In this document: one piece after another, positions 22,603-33,900 of the stretch
Numbering within the stretch: the stretch's first letter is position 1
How the letters are laid out: each line of letters begins with the position of its first letter
Origin: Dallia pectoralis
Lineage: Eukaryota; Chordata; Actinopteri; Esociformes; Umbridae
Length of the DNA: 64,000 bases
Assembly (NCBI GenBank): GCA_029465975.1
Contig: CM055758.1
Location: forward strand, 8,541,875 to 8,605,874
Direction of reading: 5' to 3'
Program-made: the position numbers and the translations under genes
The notes under the pieces: model-generated
The model's database searches: none
Seen by the model: the letters and a program-made list of their open reading frames with translations, nothing else
Told to the model about the DNA's origin: nothing

Positions 22603-24728
22603 TGTCTAAAGCGTGTGTGAGGAGATTACAAGTAAGTAAAAACGGATACGGACGGGCCGGCAAGAAAGTTTTAGTGGGGAATATCTCAGACACTAAACTG
22701 AAACTTGACCTGCAGAATAATGTCTTCTGAAAAGTTATGCGTGCATTTCTGCTAGTATTACTGTAACCCGTGTAGATATGGTCTCTAGATTTGTGGGTAA
22801 TTTAAATAATTCTGAATAAATGATTTAGAAATGAGAAATTACAAGACATTTTGTACATAATCCTCCTATGTCCAGCTCCCCAAAGTATTAGGACATTTGG
22901 CTTAACAGCTGTTTCTTATCTGCTCGGTGTGTTTGTTTGCATCGTTAGTCGTCTTGCACAAGAAAACTGTGTAGTAGTTTTGATTTATTTGAAAAACAAA
23001 CCAAAACACAAGGCGAGGTACATAAGGAAGAAAGCACCGGTGAGCTTATTGACGACAGACCAAGGAACAACCAGGCAGACCTCCAGAGTAGAGAATGCTC
23101 ACTGTAATGACAAATAAAAACACCTCCACATCTGCATCAATTTCTAGGAGGTAAATGTGAATGAGTCAGCAGAAGCTCTCACCAGCCAAACTACAGTCTG
23201 TACTGCGAGATGCAAAAACACTTACTTAACTCCGACACAGCTACCAGGGGATTTTTCCCTGGGGAGGAATGTGTCACACACACATAATGCATCACACCCT
23301 GCTGCGTACGGGGCTGCGTAGATGCAGAATAGACTGCCAATGATGACCCCATGACGACCCCACGATGAACCCTGTCCACTGTCAAACGACTTTGCAATGG
23401 ACACGCGACCGGTGAAATGGGGGCCTGGTCCAATGAGTCCAGATTTCTTTCACATTACCTGGACGGCTGTGTTTGTGTGCTCCTGTAGACGTAAATCAGG
23501 ATGACCTGTGGTAAGACTGCAAGCCGGTTGGATGGGCGTAATGCTCTGGGCGATGTCCCCTGGGCCCGGGCAGTCATACGTGTCAACGGGACACGTACCA
23601 CCTTCTGAACATCGTGACAGACCAGGTACATTTTCCTGCTCCGGTCACTTTCCATGCACATTCAGTGGACATTAGTATATTTTAATGTAACCCCCTATAC
23701 ATACTACTACACTTATATCTATAGAATCTATAATCATCTTGTCCATATTCCCCATTTCTACATTTGCTACAATTGCATTCTTCTTTGCAAAAGTCCTTTG
23801 TTAAGTTGGATGGGGACGTCATAAACGTCTTCCACATATTCTCTGTTAGAATGAGGATTAGTATATGACCGGGCCACTCCTGGATATGTATTTTGCATCA
23901 TCATAAAGCCATTCCAGGGTGTCGTTGACATACGTTTGATCATTGTACCTGGATGATTAATATATTGTCATCCGCGGCAAAAAAAAATGTGTAAAATCTA
24001 TTTTGATTTCGTTTTGTAACACAAATTTGTCGGGGAAATGTCCAAGGAGTAAAAAGTTATCAGAGCCATGGATTAAATGTACCGGCTGGTTATCAAAGAA
24101 GTTCATAACATGTCTATGGAAATACTGTACCTATAGGTAACATTAGCCTATCCATAGAATGGATAACTGTGATGAAAGAGTACCAGCTCAACTCAAATCC
24201 CTAACGTAATGTAACTCTGCTTTTCCACTGGATTGCGGCCGATAGTCGGCTGACAGTTTGAGTGTTTATTGACCAGCGGGGAGAGTAAATGTAAAAATAA
24301 CAGAACAGAACCTGCCATTATTCCGGGGTAAAACAGACATCTTTGTCGTGTTTGAGCTGTGGTCAGCGTTGAGAAACACACGCGCGATGACAGGTCACAT
24401 GAGGCTAGTTACGGCTGATGCTCTAGCGGAGATGCTTCTGTACTGGATAAACACAAACCGGTTTGGACTGGCTGGCAAGACGCTGCCAAGAAATGTGTGT
24501 ATGTGTGTCTGTGAATGTGGGTGTGTATGAGTGTGTGTCTGCGTGTGTGTGTGTTCTGTAAGTGCGTTTGTTTTTATGTCCTGACAGATAGTTGGAAGTC
24601 CTGGAATATGTTGTCAGGGATAGGCAAGGTCTGGGCTATTAACTACTCACTACAGACAGACGAATTGTCATGACACCGGCTGCCCCTCAGATTACCTAAT
24701 TATGTAGGGTGCTTGTTTTTGGGGTGAC

Positions 24729-24844
<116 letters not shown>

Positions 24845-25153
24845 AGTTAACATACTGTAAATACACGCAAACATACACACACATAAATAGTTTGCATGCG
24901 TATATGTGTGTGTTCACTTATGTGCAGGTTTGTATGTGTTTATGTGTGTCACTGAGAACTGTGTGTTCATACTCTGTGCGTGTGTGTGGGAGTGATATCC
25001 CAGTAGAACAGCCCGGGGACAGTGAGTACTTGTTTGAAAGCAGACACGAGAGACAGACGTTAAATGGGCTATTAGATAACAAGATAAAACAACACTCAGA
25101 ACAATCTAGTGAATGTCTGAAAACCCTGCAACACAAACTGTGCAGGCAAAACA

Positions 25154-25473
25154 CATCCATGCACACACACACACACATACACACACATCCATGCACACAT
25201 ACACACACACACACACACATACATGCTCACACACACATACATGCACATACATACATGCACACACACACACACACATACATGCACACACATCCTTACACAC
25301 ACATATATACCTGCACACACATACATACACACACAGCCATGCACACGCATACATGCACACACATACACGCACACACATACACACACGCACACACACACGC
25401 ACACACACACACGCACACACGTAGACACACACACACACACACATACACACACACACATACACACACACACGCA

Positions 25474-25562
<89 letters not shown>
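25154..25562. repeat. Long interrupted (CA)n tract
   Basis: About 410 bases of CA repeat. The left two-thirds is broken by 'catacatgcacacacat'-type units, and the right end (about 25480-25562) is almost pure CA. Long open frames here on both strands are artefacts. Confidence 0.97.
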
Positions 25563-25565
<3 letters not shown>

Positions 25566-25744
25566 GACACAGGCACTCACAGACAGATGATGAGTGCAAC
25601 ACCTGAAGATAATTCCGTTCGTTGTTTACCTGGAATTCTAGACATATGGGTCGTTGACTTGGTGCCGCTGTGTCTCTGCACATATTTACAGCGGCACGGT
25701 CTAGATAACCTGGATCTCCATTGGCTTGTTTGGCTTGTTCTAAA

Positions 25745-26900
25745 CAGAGGAAGAATGTAATGTGTTTTCTCTGGCACAAGTAGGAGCCTGTGACGTCTTC
25801 CGGCTACTATCAGCTGACTGGCATACTCTCCCTTTAGGAAGCTTTAGTTTGTCCGGTAAATAAATTGAACACACACAGTCTGACGGACAGTACACACATA
25901 CAACAAACACAGTTACACAAAAGTGTGACCCTTGTCTTTTCGTCTCCCAAGTGACACAGCCAATAATGGCTCAGACATAACAGCAGGAGGGTGTCAGTGT
26001 CTTGTCAAGCCTCTGTGCTACGGTCCAGACACGGAGTGCTTATCTGTGCTTATCTGCATTGGGCAGCTGAGCGTTTTCTTTCAGTGTGCATCCTGCATGT
26101 ACGTGATCTCTTTCACCCTTTAGGACAGAGACACAGTAGGCCCCAGCTCACAGGACCTAACAGGGCCCACCTAAACTTCAACATTTTAATTGTAACATTC
26201 CACATGCCGTAGCTAATATTAAGAAATATGTTGTGGCTCACAATAAGCTGGTGCTCTGAAAGGATTAAAAAAATCTGGATTTTTTAGTAAATTGAACCAA
26301 TGTTCAAATTATTGTTATTTTTCAATAGACATTTTTGTTTTTGTGTGAAAAGTGGGTGGTGGCAGTGGGGCTCATTGGGTGCTCAGCACCCCTAAAGCTC
26401 TGACCCTAGAATCCAGGGCTTTTTGTGACAGCAAAAGCAATCGGACAGCGGGGAATATGATGTAATTTAAGGTGGTATGTGCTAGAAATCAGTGAATCTG
26501 CCCGTGGGTCCGTGCCAGGCTGTGTCCCACATTGTCCCTCAGAAACATACCCCTTGTCCCCCTTGGGCAAGGTGGTCACCCTACATCAAGGACAAGCTTT
26601 ACCAAACAGCAGCTCAGCCTTACAAGTCCCCAGTCAATCCTCAACAAGGCCAGTAGTGGCCCAGCCTCACAGCACCAGTCCAGTAGCATCTCTCCTAGAC
26701 TGTTAGGACAAGATGTCTCCCTCTCTTCATCTAACCATTCAGATTACTGACCACTGGAATTAGAAATATAGGCCAAAGACAATTAATTGAACTGAACCTT
26801 TGTGAGCCTCTTCGGACCTGAATAATGCCTAAAGTTTTCGGCCTATTTTTAGTAAAGAGTTTAATGACATGGAAGCCCGCTGGACCTATTTAAAGGGCAC
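25745..26900 (+). pseudogene. Broken copy of the USP gene 3' end
   Basis: Aligns by eye with 31236-32515, the last exons, introns and 3' flank of the USP gene downstream. The copy of exon 11 (about 25779-25854) keeps 'tcttccggctactatcagct' but has lost one base, giving an in-frame TAG. The copy of exon 12 (about 25950-26050) has lost the segment coding for the catalytic Gly-His-Tyr and has other indels. The terminal-exon copy is at about 26125. Homology extends past the stop into 'ggacaagat...tctccctctc' and 'catggaagcccgctggac'. Intron sequence is included, so it is a DNA-level duplicate rather than a processed copy. No copies of upstream USP exons were found to its left. Confidence 0.85.
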
Positions 26901-27515
26901 AAGTATTCATGATTATAATGGTGTCCAACTTTAACAAATCACAAAATACACATTTGTGAGATCTGAAGTAACAGCGTTGTCTGCATGTGTGTAATTGTTT
27001 TTATAGAGAAACTTTATTATTCGGAAAGTAATATGAATTTCTGAAATTGTGAAGGGTAAAATTAGATGACATTGAAGTTTTGTATTTGATATTACACTTT
27101 GGAGAAATTAACAGCTCAGTTTGTGAAGCAATATTCATAACGTTGTATAATTTAATCTCCTAGTGTGCTATAAACTACCAATAGATGCTGAGCACAAATC
27201 TGCGAAGGAATGTGTCACACAGCATTTTCGGTCCCTTTCCATATATAACCCCCATCCAACCAACACACACTAATATTTACACCACTAGGGAGGTCAGTGT
27301 ACTTAAAATAGTCAATTTTCGATTGTTAATAATCCTAAGATACATAAAAACATTATACAGTATTACTGTACTAATCCATTTTACTTGACATTACAGCCAT
27401 GAATGACGGATGATGTCACAAAGACAGATTAGAACTTAGAACACTGCCTGACCACGTCACCTGAGAATGTATTTATTGGTTTCATGTAAACGTTCATTTC
27501 TCAATAGCTATCAAC

Positions 27516-30500
27516 ATGGGTTGTATCTGCTCGTGCATGAAGGTAAGATATATAATTTAATATAAGAAATATATTGCAATTTGGGTAGTAATTTATTGTA
27601 AACCTGTAGTGTAAACACTTGAAATGAGAAAGTGGCATAGATGATGATTGAAGCAACATGGTAACATCATGTAACATAGGTTTCCTTTTGCAAATTACAT
27701 TTTGAAAGTAGACTTATTGTGTAGGTTGGCGCATATGGCTACAGATTAGGACTTTTCTGATATAAGGGCCACATTACCTTCAGGGGAGAAATGAACTAAT
27801 GTTTAAATGCATGAACTGAATGTGTAGCCACGAACAACCGCTAGATCCTGCATACTTACAATTAAATGCTGCACGGATATCTGTCTGTTCTGGTGTGTCT
27901 TGGATTCAAACCCGTTTAAATCTTGGGTATTAACAAAAGTTAATCTCAAATCCAATTGGATCGTCTTTTAACAAATCAAACCAACAACGCATAAGGCTGC
28001 GTTTATATTGGTTTGTGTACGGTTACGTTAGATGACTGAAGTACCTCAATGTCTCTTCGCAATTTTAAATGTGTCTTAAACGGCCAATGTTTCTTTACAA
28101 CAGAAAAAGCGATCAAAAGCAGGTGAGGGGCAGCGGAAAACAAGGGTTTCTTTCCTCTCCTCGATTCCTCCTGACCTTTTGGAAGGGACTGCCCCCACCA
28201 CCTCCGACGAACACTCCTCTGGCCCTGGGTTGACTCCTGAGCCCACCTCTACAGTGGGGTCCCATTCAGGTTGGACCCGTTTTCTGAGCCGCTTGGACCG
28301 TCACCACAAGTACAGCCCAGAGGTCATACCAGTAGTGTAAGTACTTTATGAGAGAGTAATACAGGATTGCCTAATCACACTTTAGGGTTTACACTCTAAA
28401 TATACATTAATAAATATATGAGGTAGAGACTGTGTTTAGTGAAACTATCTCTGTTTTAGAGACATTAGACCTGTTTCTGTCTTTCTTCCAGACCTCAGCC
28501 GTTTCAGGACCACTCTAGCCCAAGGCCCCAGAGTCCTGACTCAGACGCCCAAGGCCAGATCCTCCCCGGCTCCCAGTCAGACACAGGGACAGAATGCAGG
28601 GACCTTGTCAACTTGGAAGCGCTTGGGTACACAACATCACCTGACTAAATTATATTTGGCTTCTTAATTGCTTAGATCAATGTGTGGTATATGGTGATGT
28701 GTCTTACTATCAAGCATGTCCATTATTAGATATTTATAATCCTTTATATGGTCAAAAGAACATCCGTTCCAGTGTGTGTGTGTGTGTGTGTGTGTGGGTG
28801 TGCGTGTGTGTGCATGTGTACTCACAGGATGATCCCTGGCTAAGATGACTTACAGAAGGATCATAACACAAGCCACTCAGCTTCTAGGATATTGTAGCTC
28901 TACGTGGGTACTGATGGCCCCTTGTTTTTTTCCCCAGGCTGCCCAATATTGGGAACTCGTGCTTCCTCAATGCCACACTGCAGTGCCTGCTGGTCCTTCC
29001 TGTCTTCCTTCAGGAAATCCACAGACAGAGGATTGAGAATCTGTCATGGTTGTCCTCCTGCTACAACCTGCACAGGTATAAGAAGGCTAAATAGCAAACA
29101 CACAGCAATCCGTTATTTGTGGTCAGACATGTTAGTTATCGCTATTGTATATAACAACTGAAATAACTGCTTAGAGAACTAAATATTTGGCTGATTCTGT
29201 GTATTCATTCTAGAGAAATGCTCTGTACTTAAAATAATTGTCCTTCCTCAATATTGATGATTTCCGTTACTTATATAGTATATAAAGATTATGTTTTATA
29301 TACACATCCTAATGCCTTGCCTAATCAAGCGGTAGCCAGGTGCTTCATTCAACAGTTATTCTGATCTTTGTCTTGGTTTGCTCTCTAGCTGTCTATCAGA
29401 GGTGCACTACTCGTGTCAACCTGGCAGTGGCGCCACCGAGGAGTACAAAGAACAAATCTTGAGGACGGTCAAGTACTTGTTGGCCTGCCAAGATAGGAAA
29501 TACCTCCAGGATAGTCAGCAGGTAGGTCTGCACACAGGTTGTACCACTACTCCCCTGTGGACAGTATATATTGTCTGTGACATTCTATCTCCGTTATTTG
29601 AATCTTAATCGGTGTCTTTTGTTCCTTGTGCTGCAGGACGCACATGAGCTACTAGTAAATATGCTGTGCCTGCTGAGGGTGGAGGGCAGGGTTCTGGTGG
29701 AGCTCAATCAGGGCTACATCAGCCCTGTTTCACATCTGGAGTTCCTGATGGCATCAGTGCTCAGCTGCACCAGGTAAAAGCTCTGCCACTGGTTCTAATT
29801 CATCATCTGGGATCGCAGAGAAAAAATACACTTCTAGTCACAGAGGTCCATTGCAGAGGAACTGTTCTGCTTCATCTGTGTTCTTGTTCTTTTCTTATTT
29901 CTTAAGCTGTGGGAGAACGTCATCCAACAGTGAGGACTACAACCACCTCTCTTTGGACATCAGCCCTGAGGGCACCCTTCAGGACTGCCTGGCGCTGAAT
30001 TTCAAGGTCAGCAAACGACCCGTTGTCTCAGAATACTGTCTAATTACAAATGTGTTGTCATTCACTTTTGCAATGTATTTGTTTGTAACCCAGAGCTGCG
30101 TAGTTGACTTCAGATGTCCAAACTGCGACGGTCTCCAGGCCTCAAGGAGAGAGCAGTTCCACACCCTCCCTCGGTAAGTGACAGATTTCCATCACATCGC
30201 TGGCAGTGTTTATTTGGTTTCCCAGGGTCATTGTCTGTTTATTTGTCTCTGTCTCTGAGCAGCGTGCTGGTCCTGCATTTGAAGAGGTTCCGTCATAGAC
30301 GTTGGGGTGTACAAAAGCTGAAGAGGTCTCTTTTGATTCCTCCGAAGCTGAGTCTCGCCACCCCTGCACAGCGTCATACCAGAGGAACAGGCCTTCATCA
30401 ACCTGGACAGTAACAACGACAGCGCTCTCAGTCCTCCTGTACCGGACAACGACAGCGCTCTCAGTCCTCCTGTACCGGACAACGACAGCGCTCTCAGTCC

Positions 30501-31796
30501 TCCTGTACCGGACAACGATAGCGCTCTCAGTCCTCCTGTACCGGACAACGACAGCGCTCTCAGTCCTCCGGTACCGGACAACGACAGCGCTCTCAGTCCT
30601 CCTGTACCGGACAACGACAGCGCTCTCAGTCCTCCGGTACCGGACAACGACAGCGCTCTCAGTCCTCCTGTACTGGACCATGACAGCGCTCTCCGTCCTC
30701 CGGTACCGGACAACGACAGCGCTCTCAGTCCTCCTGTACTGGACAATGACAGCGCTCTCCGTCCTCCGGTACCGGACAACGACAGCGCTCTCAGTCCTCC
30801 GGTACCGGACACTGACAGCGCCCTCAGCAGTTCAGGTGGGTCAGCGTTACACAAAATATCCGCTTGCGAAACTGTCCTGCCGTCCGAGAACCTGTAACTC
30901 CAATCTCGTTATTGATGTGCTGAAATGAAATGGCCACGTCTTTACAGCTGTTTTTATGTACATATGACCCCTCAGGTTTACCTGACCAGGATCCAGGGAA
31001 AGTAGAGCAGGGAGTCACAGTGGTGAGGATAGATTAAGAGAGACAAATGAAAGAAAACATTCAGAGAAAATAGTCAGACAGACAGGCAAAAAGACAAACA
31101 CACACACAGAGAATGAGAGGATGAGACAAACCGAACAGTTGAAATAATATCATAAAGGCCACAGATGATTTAACATGGGCTGTTGTGAACTAGCGTAACT
31201 TAACACAGTAGGGGGTTCAGAGGACATTGAAATTATCATTGAGGAGAATGTAATGTGTTTTCTCTCCCACAAGGAGGACCCTGTGACGTCTTCCGGCTAC
31301 TATCAGCTGACTGGCATACTCTCCCATTTAGGAGGCTTCATGTTGTCCGGTAAATAAATTGAACACACACAGTCTGACGGACAGTACACACATACAACAA
31401 ACACCGTTACACAAAAGTGTGACCCTTGTCTTTTTGTCCCACAGGCCACTACGTAAGTGACATCCGGGCAGCCAATGGGAAATGGCTCAGATGTAACGAC
31501 AGCATGGTGTCAGTTTCCAGTGAAGCCTCTGTGCTAAGGTCCAGAGCCCGGAGTGCTTATCTGCTGTTCTACGTGTACAGGTGATTCTTCATCTCACTAT
31601 TTTCCATTTTATATGTGTAAAGTGCCGTGGAATGCAGTTTAAAGTTAAAACTGAGATGTCGGTACATTGGCCAGCCGAGCGTTTTTATAGGAACGTCAAA
31701 ACACAGCTAGCTGTTAGCGCATATCGTGTTGCTATGGTTGTACAGTGTATGTACTGTAAATGATCTCTTTCACCTTTCAGGACGGAGACGCAGTAA
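27516..31796 (+). CDS. Ubiquitin-specific protease, USP26/29/37-like, with MGCxCxC N-terminus
   Basis: Thirteen exons: 27516-27542, 28104-28336, 28492-28626, 28938-29075, 29389-29521, 29637-29773, 29907-30006, 30094-30173, 30263-30835, 30976-31022, 31274-31349, 31445-31580, 31781-31796 (TAA). C19 cysteine protease removing ubiquitin. Cys box GLPNIGNSCFLNATLQCL (Cys140), DAHELL, zinc-ribbon pairs CTSC and CPNC, VLHLKRF, His box SGHYVSDI (about His561) and CNDS (about Asp578) are all present, so the active site looks complete. Exon 1 encodes MGCICSCMK, and exon 2 opens with lysines/arginines: a myristoylation plus palmitoylation signature. Exon 9 holds 13 copies of an 11-residue repeat. The exon total is 1831 bases, one too many: exon 9 reads out of frame from the KRF side to the repeat side within about 30352-30413. 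With the base discounted the protein is about 609 residues. This may be an assembly error, a 46-base micro-intron (30326-30371) or inactivation. USP37-like is a family call; the exact orthologue is unknown. Confidence 0.85.
30413..30826 (+). repeat. 33-bp coding minisatellite in USP exon 9
   Basis: Thirteen units with 33-base spacing (the 'agcgctctc' core at 30421, 30454 and so on to 30817). In the frame that joins the downstream catalytic exon they encode DSALSPPVPDN with variants VLDHDSALRPP and VPDTDSALSSSG. The array sits between the KRF motif and the His box, where USPs often carry insertions. It is proline-rich and acidic, so probably disordered. Confidence 0.93.
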
Positions 31797-31904
31797 ACCC
31801 CAGCTCACAGGACACACAGTGGGAGAGTAAGAGGGAGATTGGTAGATGAAGAGAGAGGAATTAAAGAGACAAGAGACATTAGTTATTCAACTATTATAAA
31901 TTTA

Positions 31905-32085
31905 TCCAGCACAGCCAGAAGAGGACTGGCCACATGTCAGAGCCTGGTTCCTCTCTAGGTTTCTTCCTAAATTTGACCCATCAGGGAGTTTTTCCTAGCC
32001 GCTGTGTATCAACTTGTTGATGCGTGCTCTGTCGGGTTTCAGGCTGGGCTTTTAGTTAAAGCACTTTGTGCTGATTGGCAGTCCA
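31905..32085. mobile_element. Common fish dispersed repeat fragment
   Basis: Contains 'cagccagaagaggactggcc', 'ggttcctctctaggtttctt', 'gggagtttttcctagcc' and 'gcactttgtgctgattgg', in an order I recall from a very abundant salmonid/pike dispersed repeat. It lies just after the USP stop codon, within the segment related to the 25.7-26.9 kb relic. Confidence 0.6.
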
Positions 32086-32599
32086 GTCTCAATAGGGGCA
32101 GCAGTGGCATCTGCCCCAGACTGTTGGGACAAGATCTGTCTCCCTCTCTCTCCATCTAACCATTCAGAATACAGAACATTGGAATTTGAAACAGATTAAA
32201 GAAATTGAATCCATTTTACATTTTGAAGGTCTCTTTCTGAACTTTGAGGTCATCCATGAGAATGTGTGATGTTTAATACACTGTATTATCAGGCTGGACA
32301 ATAGAATGTATAAAAATTCACCTTTGACAGAAAAACAGCCTGGAACGCTAGTACGCAACCTGGAACGCTAGTGCCGGGCTGTAGCAAATTTATTGAACTT
32401 TACATTTGCTGAGCCTTTTCCGACCTGAAATATGCCTACATTTTTGGACTGTTTTTAGTATAGCGTTTAATAACATGGAAGCCCGCTGGACTGTCATATC
32501 TTATTTAAAAGGGTAGGTCCTTTTGGTTAAAAGGGTATATATAAAACTTAAACAAATATGAAAATATACTTTTGACTTGAAAGCCCAATGGATTTTCAG

Positions 32600-32960
32600 A
32601 TCTTGTTAAAAGGGGAGGTCTTCCTGTGCTTAAGCCACTGCATAGTTTTTATGGTGTTGTGTTTGGGGTCATTGTCATGCTGGATGGGGCCCATCTTCAG
32701 CTGTCTAGCAGAGCACCACAGTTTTTCTTAAGATTTTGGGTGTACAACATCCATTTTCCCTTAAATCCTGAACAATTGCCTAGTAGAAATTTCCCCACAA
32801 CATGCCACCACCATGCATCACAGTAGGTATGATGTGTTTTGGGTGTTGTGCTGTGTTTGGTTTGGTTTTCCACTTCTTAATAATGCTCTGAACGGTACAA
32901 GTAAAAGCCTTAGTGTGAGAAACGGTAAGGGTTTTGACAGGATATGATGTAGCTATAAGG
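32600..32960 (-). mobile_element. Degenerate Tc1-like transposon fragment, antisense
   Basis: 'ggggtcattgtcatgctgga', 'ccccacaacatgccaccacc', 'atgcatcacagtagg' and 'ccacttcttaataatgctct' resemble the reverse complement of Tc1-like transposase genes seen in fish. No open transposase frame remains. Adjacent 33160-33400 ('acagtggtgtgaaagag...') may be part of another DNA element end. Confidence 0.55.
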
Positions 32961-32991
32961 GGCCATATGTGAAGGGTCATGCACACTATTG

Positions 32992-33131
32992 GTGACATCG
33001 CTATAGTGACATCGCTATAGTGACATCGCTATAGTGACATCGCTATAGTGACATCGCTATAGTGACATCGCTATAGTGACATCGCTATAGTGACATCGCT
33101 ATAGTGACATCGCTATAGTGACATCGCTATA
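32992..33131. repeat. 14-bp minisatellite
   Basis: Ten nearly perfect copies of the 14-base unit gtgacatcgctata. The unit contains 'tcgcta' and 'gctata', and no variation is visible until the last copy, where 'gctacagcgacgctgac' follows. Confidence 0.97.
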
Positions 33132-33479
33132 GCTACAGCGACGCTGACATAAAAGATACAGTGGTGTGAAAGAGAAAGTACACCCTCGTTGAATACTATG
33201 ATTTCACATATCAGCACATAATAACATTCATCTGTTCCTAAGCAGGTCTAAAAAGTAGGTCAATATATGTGAATAACATCACATGTCATGTTACACATTG
33301 TCATAATGTTATCTTAGTGTATGAAGCCTAACACAACTGAATTTTTATCAAGTGTTGATAATCTTTTGATTTGGCTAATCAATATACGACAGTTTTGATC
33401 CAACAAGAAGTGCAAAAATGATATGCAGGGCAGTGTGTTAATGTGCCAATGTATGAGTCAAATGAGATGGAGCACAATG

Positions 33480-33900
33480 TAAGGATGGATAAGTAAATGT
33501 GCAGGTGTTCAGTTTAAGAATTTAGCAAATTGCAAAATGTGCAGAGGGCAATACAAACACAAAAGATCTGTGCAAGTGGCAAATGTATAGTACGAGCAGT
33601 AAGCATTGTGCAAATGGCAAATCAAGTAAATAAGTTAGCCCAGTTCACTTCCATCATAAGCCCTGAGCATTGCTGCCCCCCCCACACACACACACACTCT
33701 ACACTGCCCCCTCTACTCTACTCCAACTATCACACACTGGTGGCAATGAGAGCTCTGGGTTTTGGAGCACCTGCTGCAGGGACTTCCGGTCGGCCACAGG
33801 GCAACCGTTGTACCAATCTGTGGCACAGTTGGTCAGAATGCTCTCAACTGTGCAGCGGGAAAAGTTTACCAGGAAGTTGGTATAGGTTGATATAGGTGGC
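33480..33900. mobile_element. LINE-like dispersed repeat sequence
   Basis: 'gtgcagagggcaatacaaac', 'gtgcaagtggcaaatgtata', 'gtgcaaatggcaaat', 'ttccggtcggccacagggca' and 'ggtcagaatgctctcaactg' recall a fish LINE-associated repeat that is usually continuous. Here it is split by a CETN3-like fragment at 33690-33770. Confidence 0.5.
33690..33770 (+). pseudogene. Stray copy of the CETN3 intron 2/exon 3 junction
   Basis: 'tctacactgccccctctact' followed by 'ggtggcaatgagagctctgg' and 'gttttgga' matches CETN3 at about 36570-36645, which spans the end of intron 2 and the first codons of exon 3 (VAMRALGFE). In the copy the acceptor AG is changed (cacag to cactg) and similarity stops about 25 bases into the exon. 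It contains intron sequence, so it arose by DNA duplication. Confidence 0.75.

Noticed and set aside
26848..26857. Second perfect MEF2 consensus (CTATTTTTAG)
   Set aside because: Lies in the USP relic flank with no relation to a promoter; expected by chance about once in this length.
30142..30928. Long open frames on both strands over the USP exon 9 repeat
   Set aside because: Alternative-frame readings of the 33-bp coding repeat; only the frame giving DSALSPPVPDN joins the USP catalytic exons.
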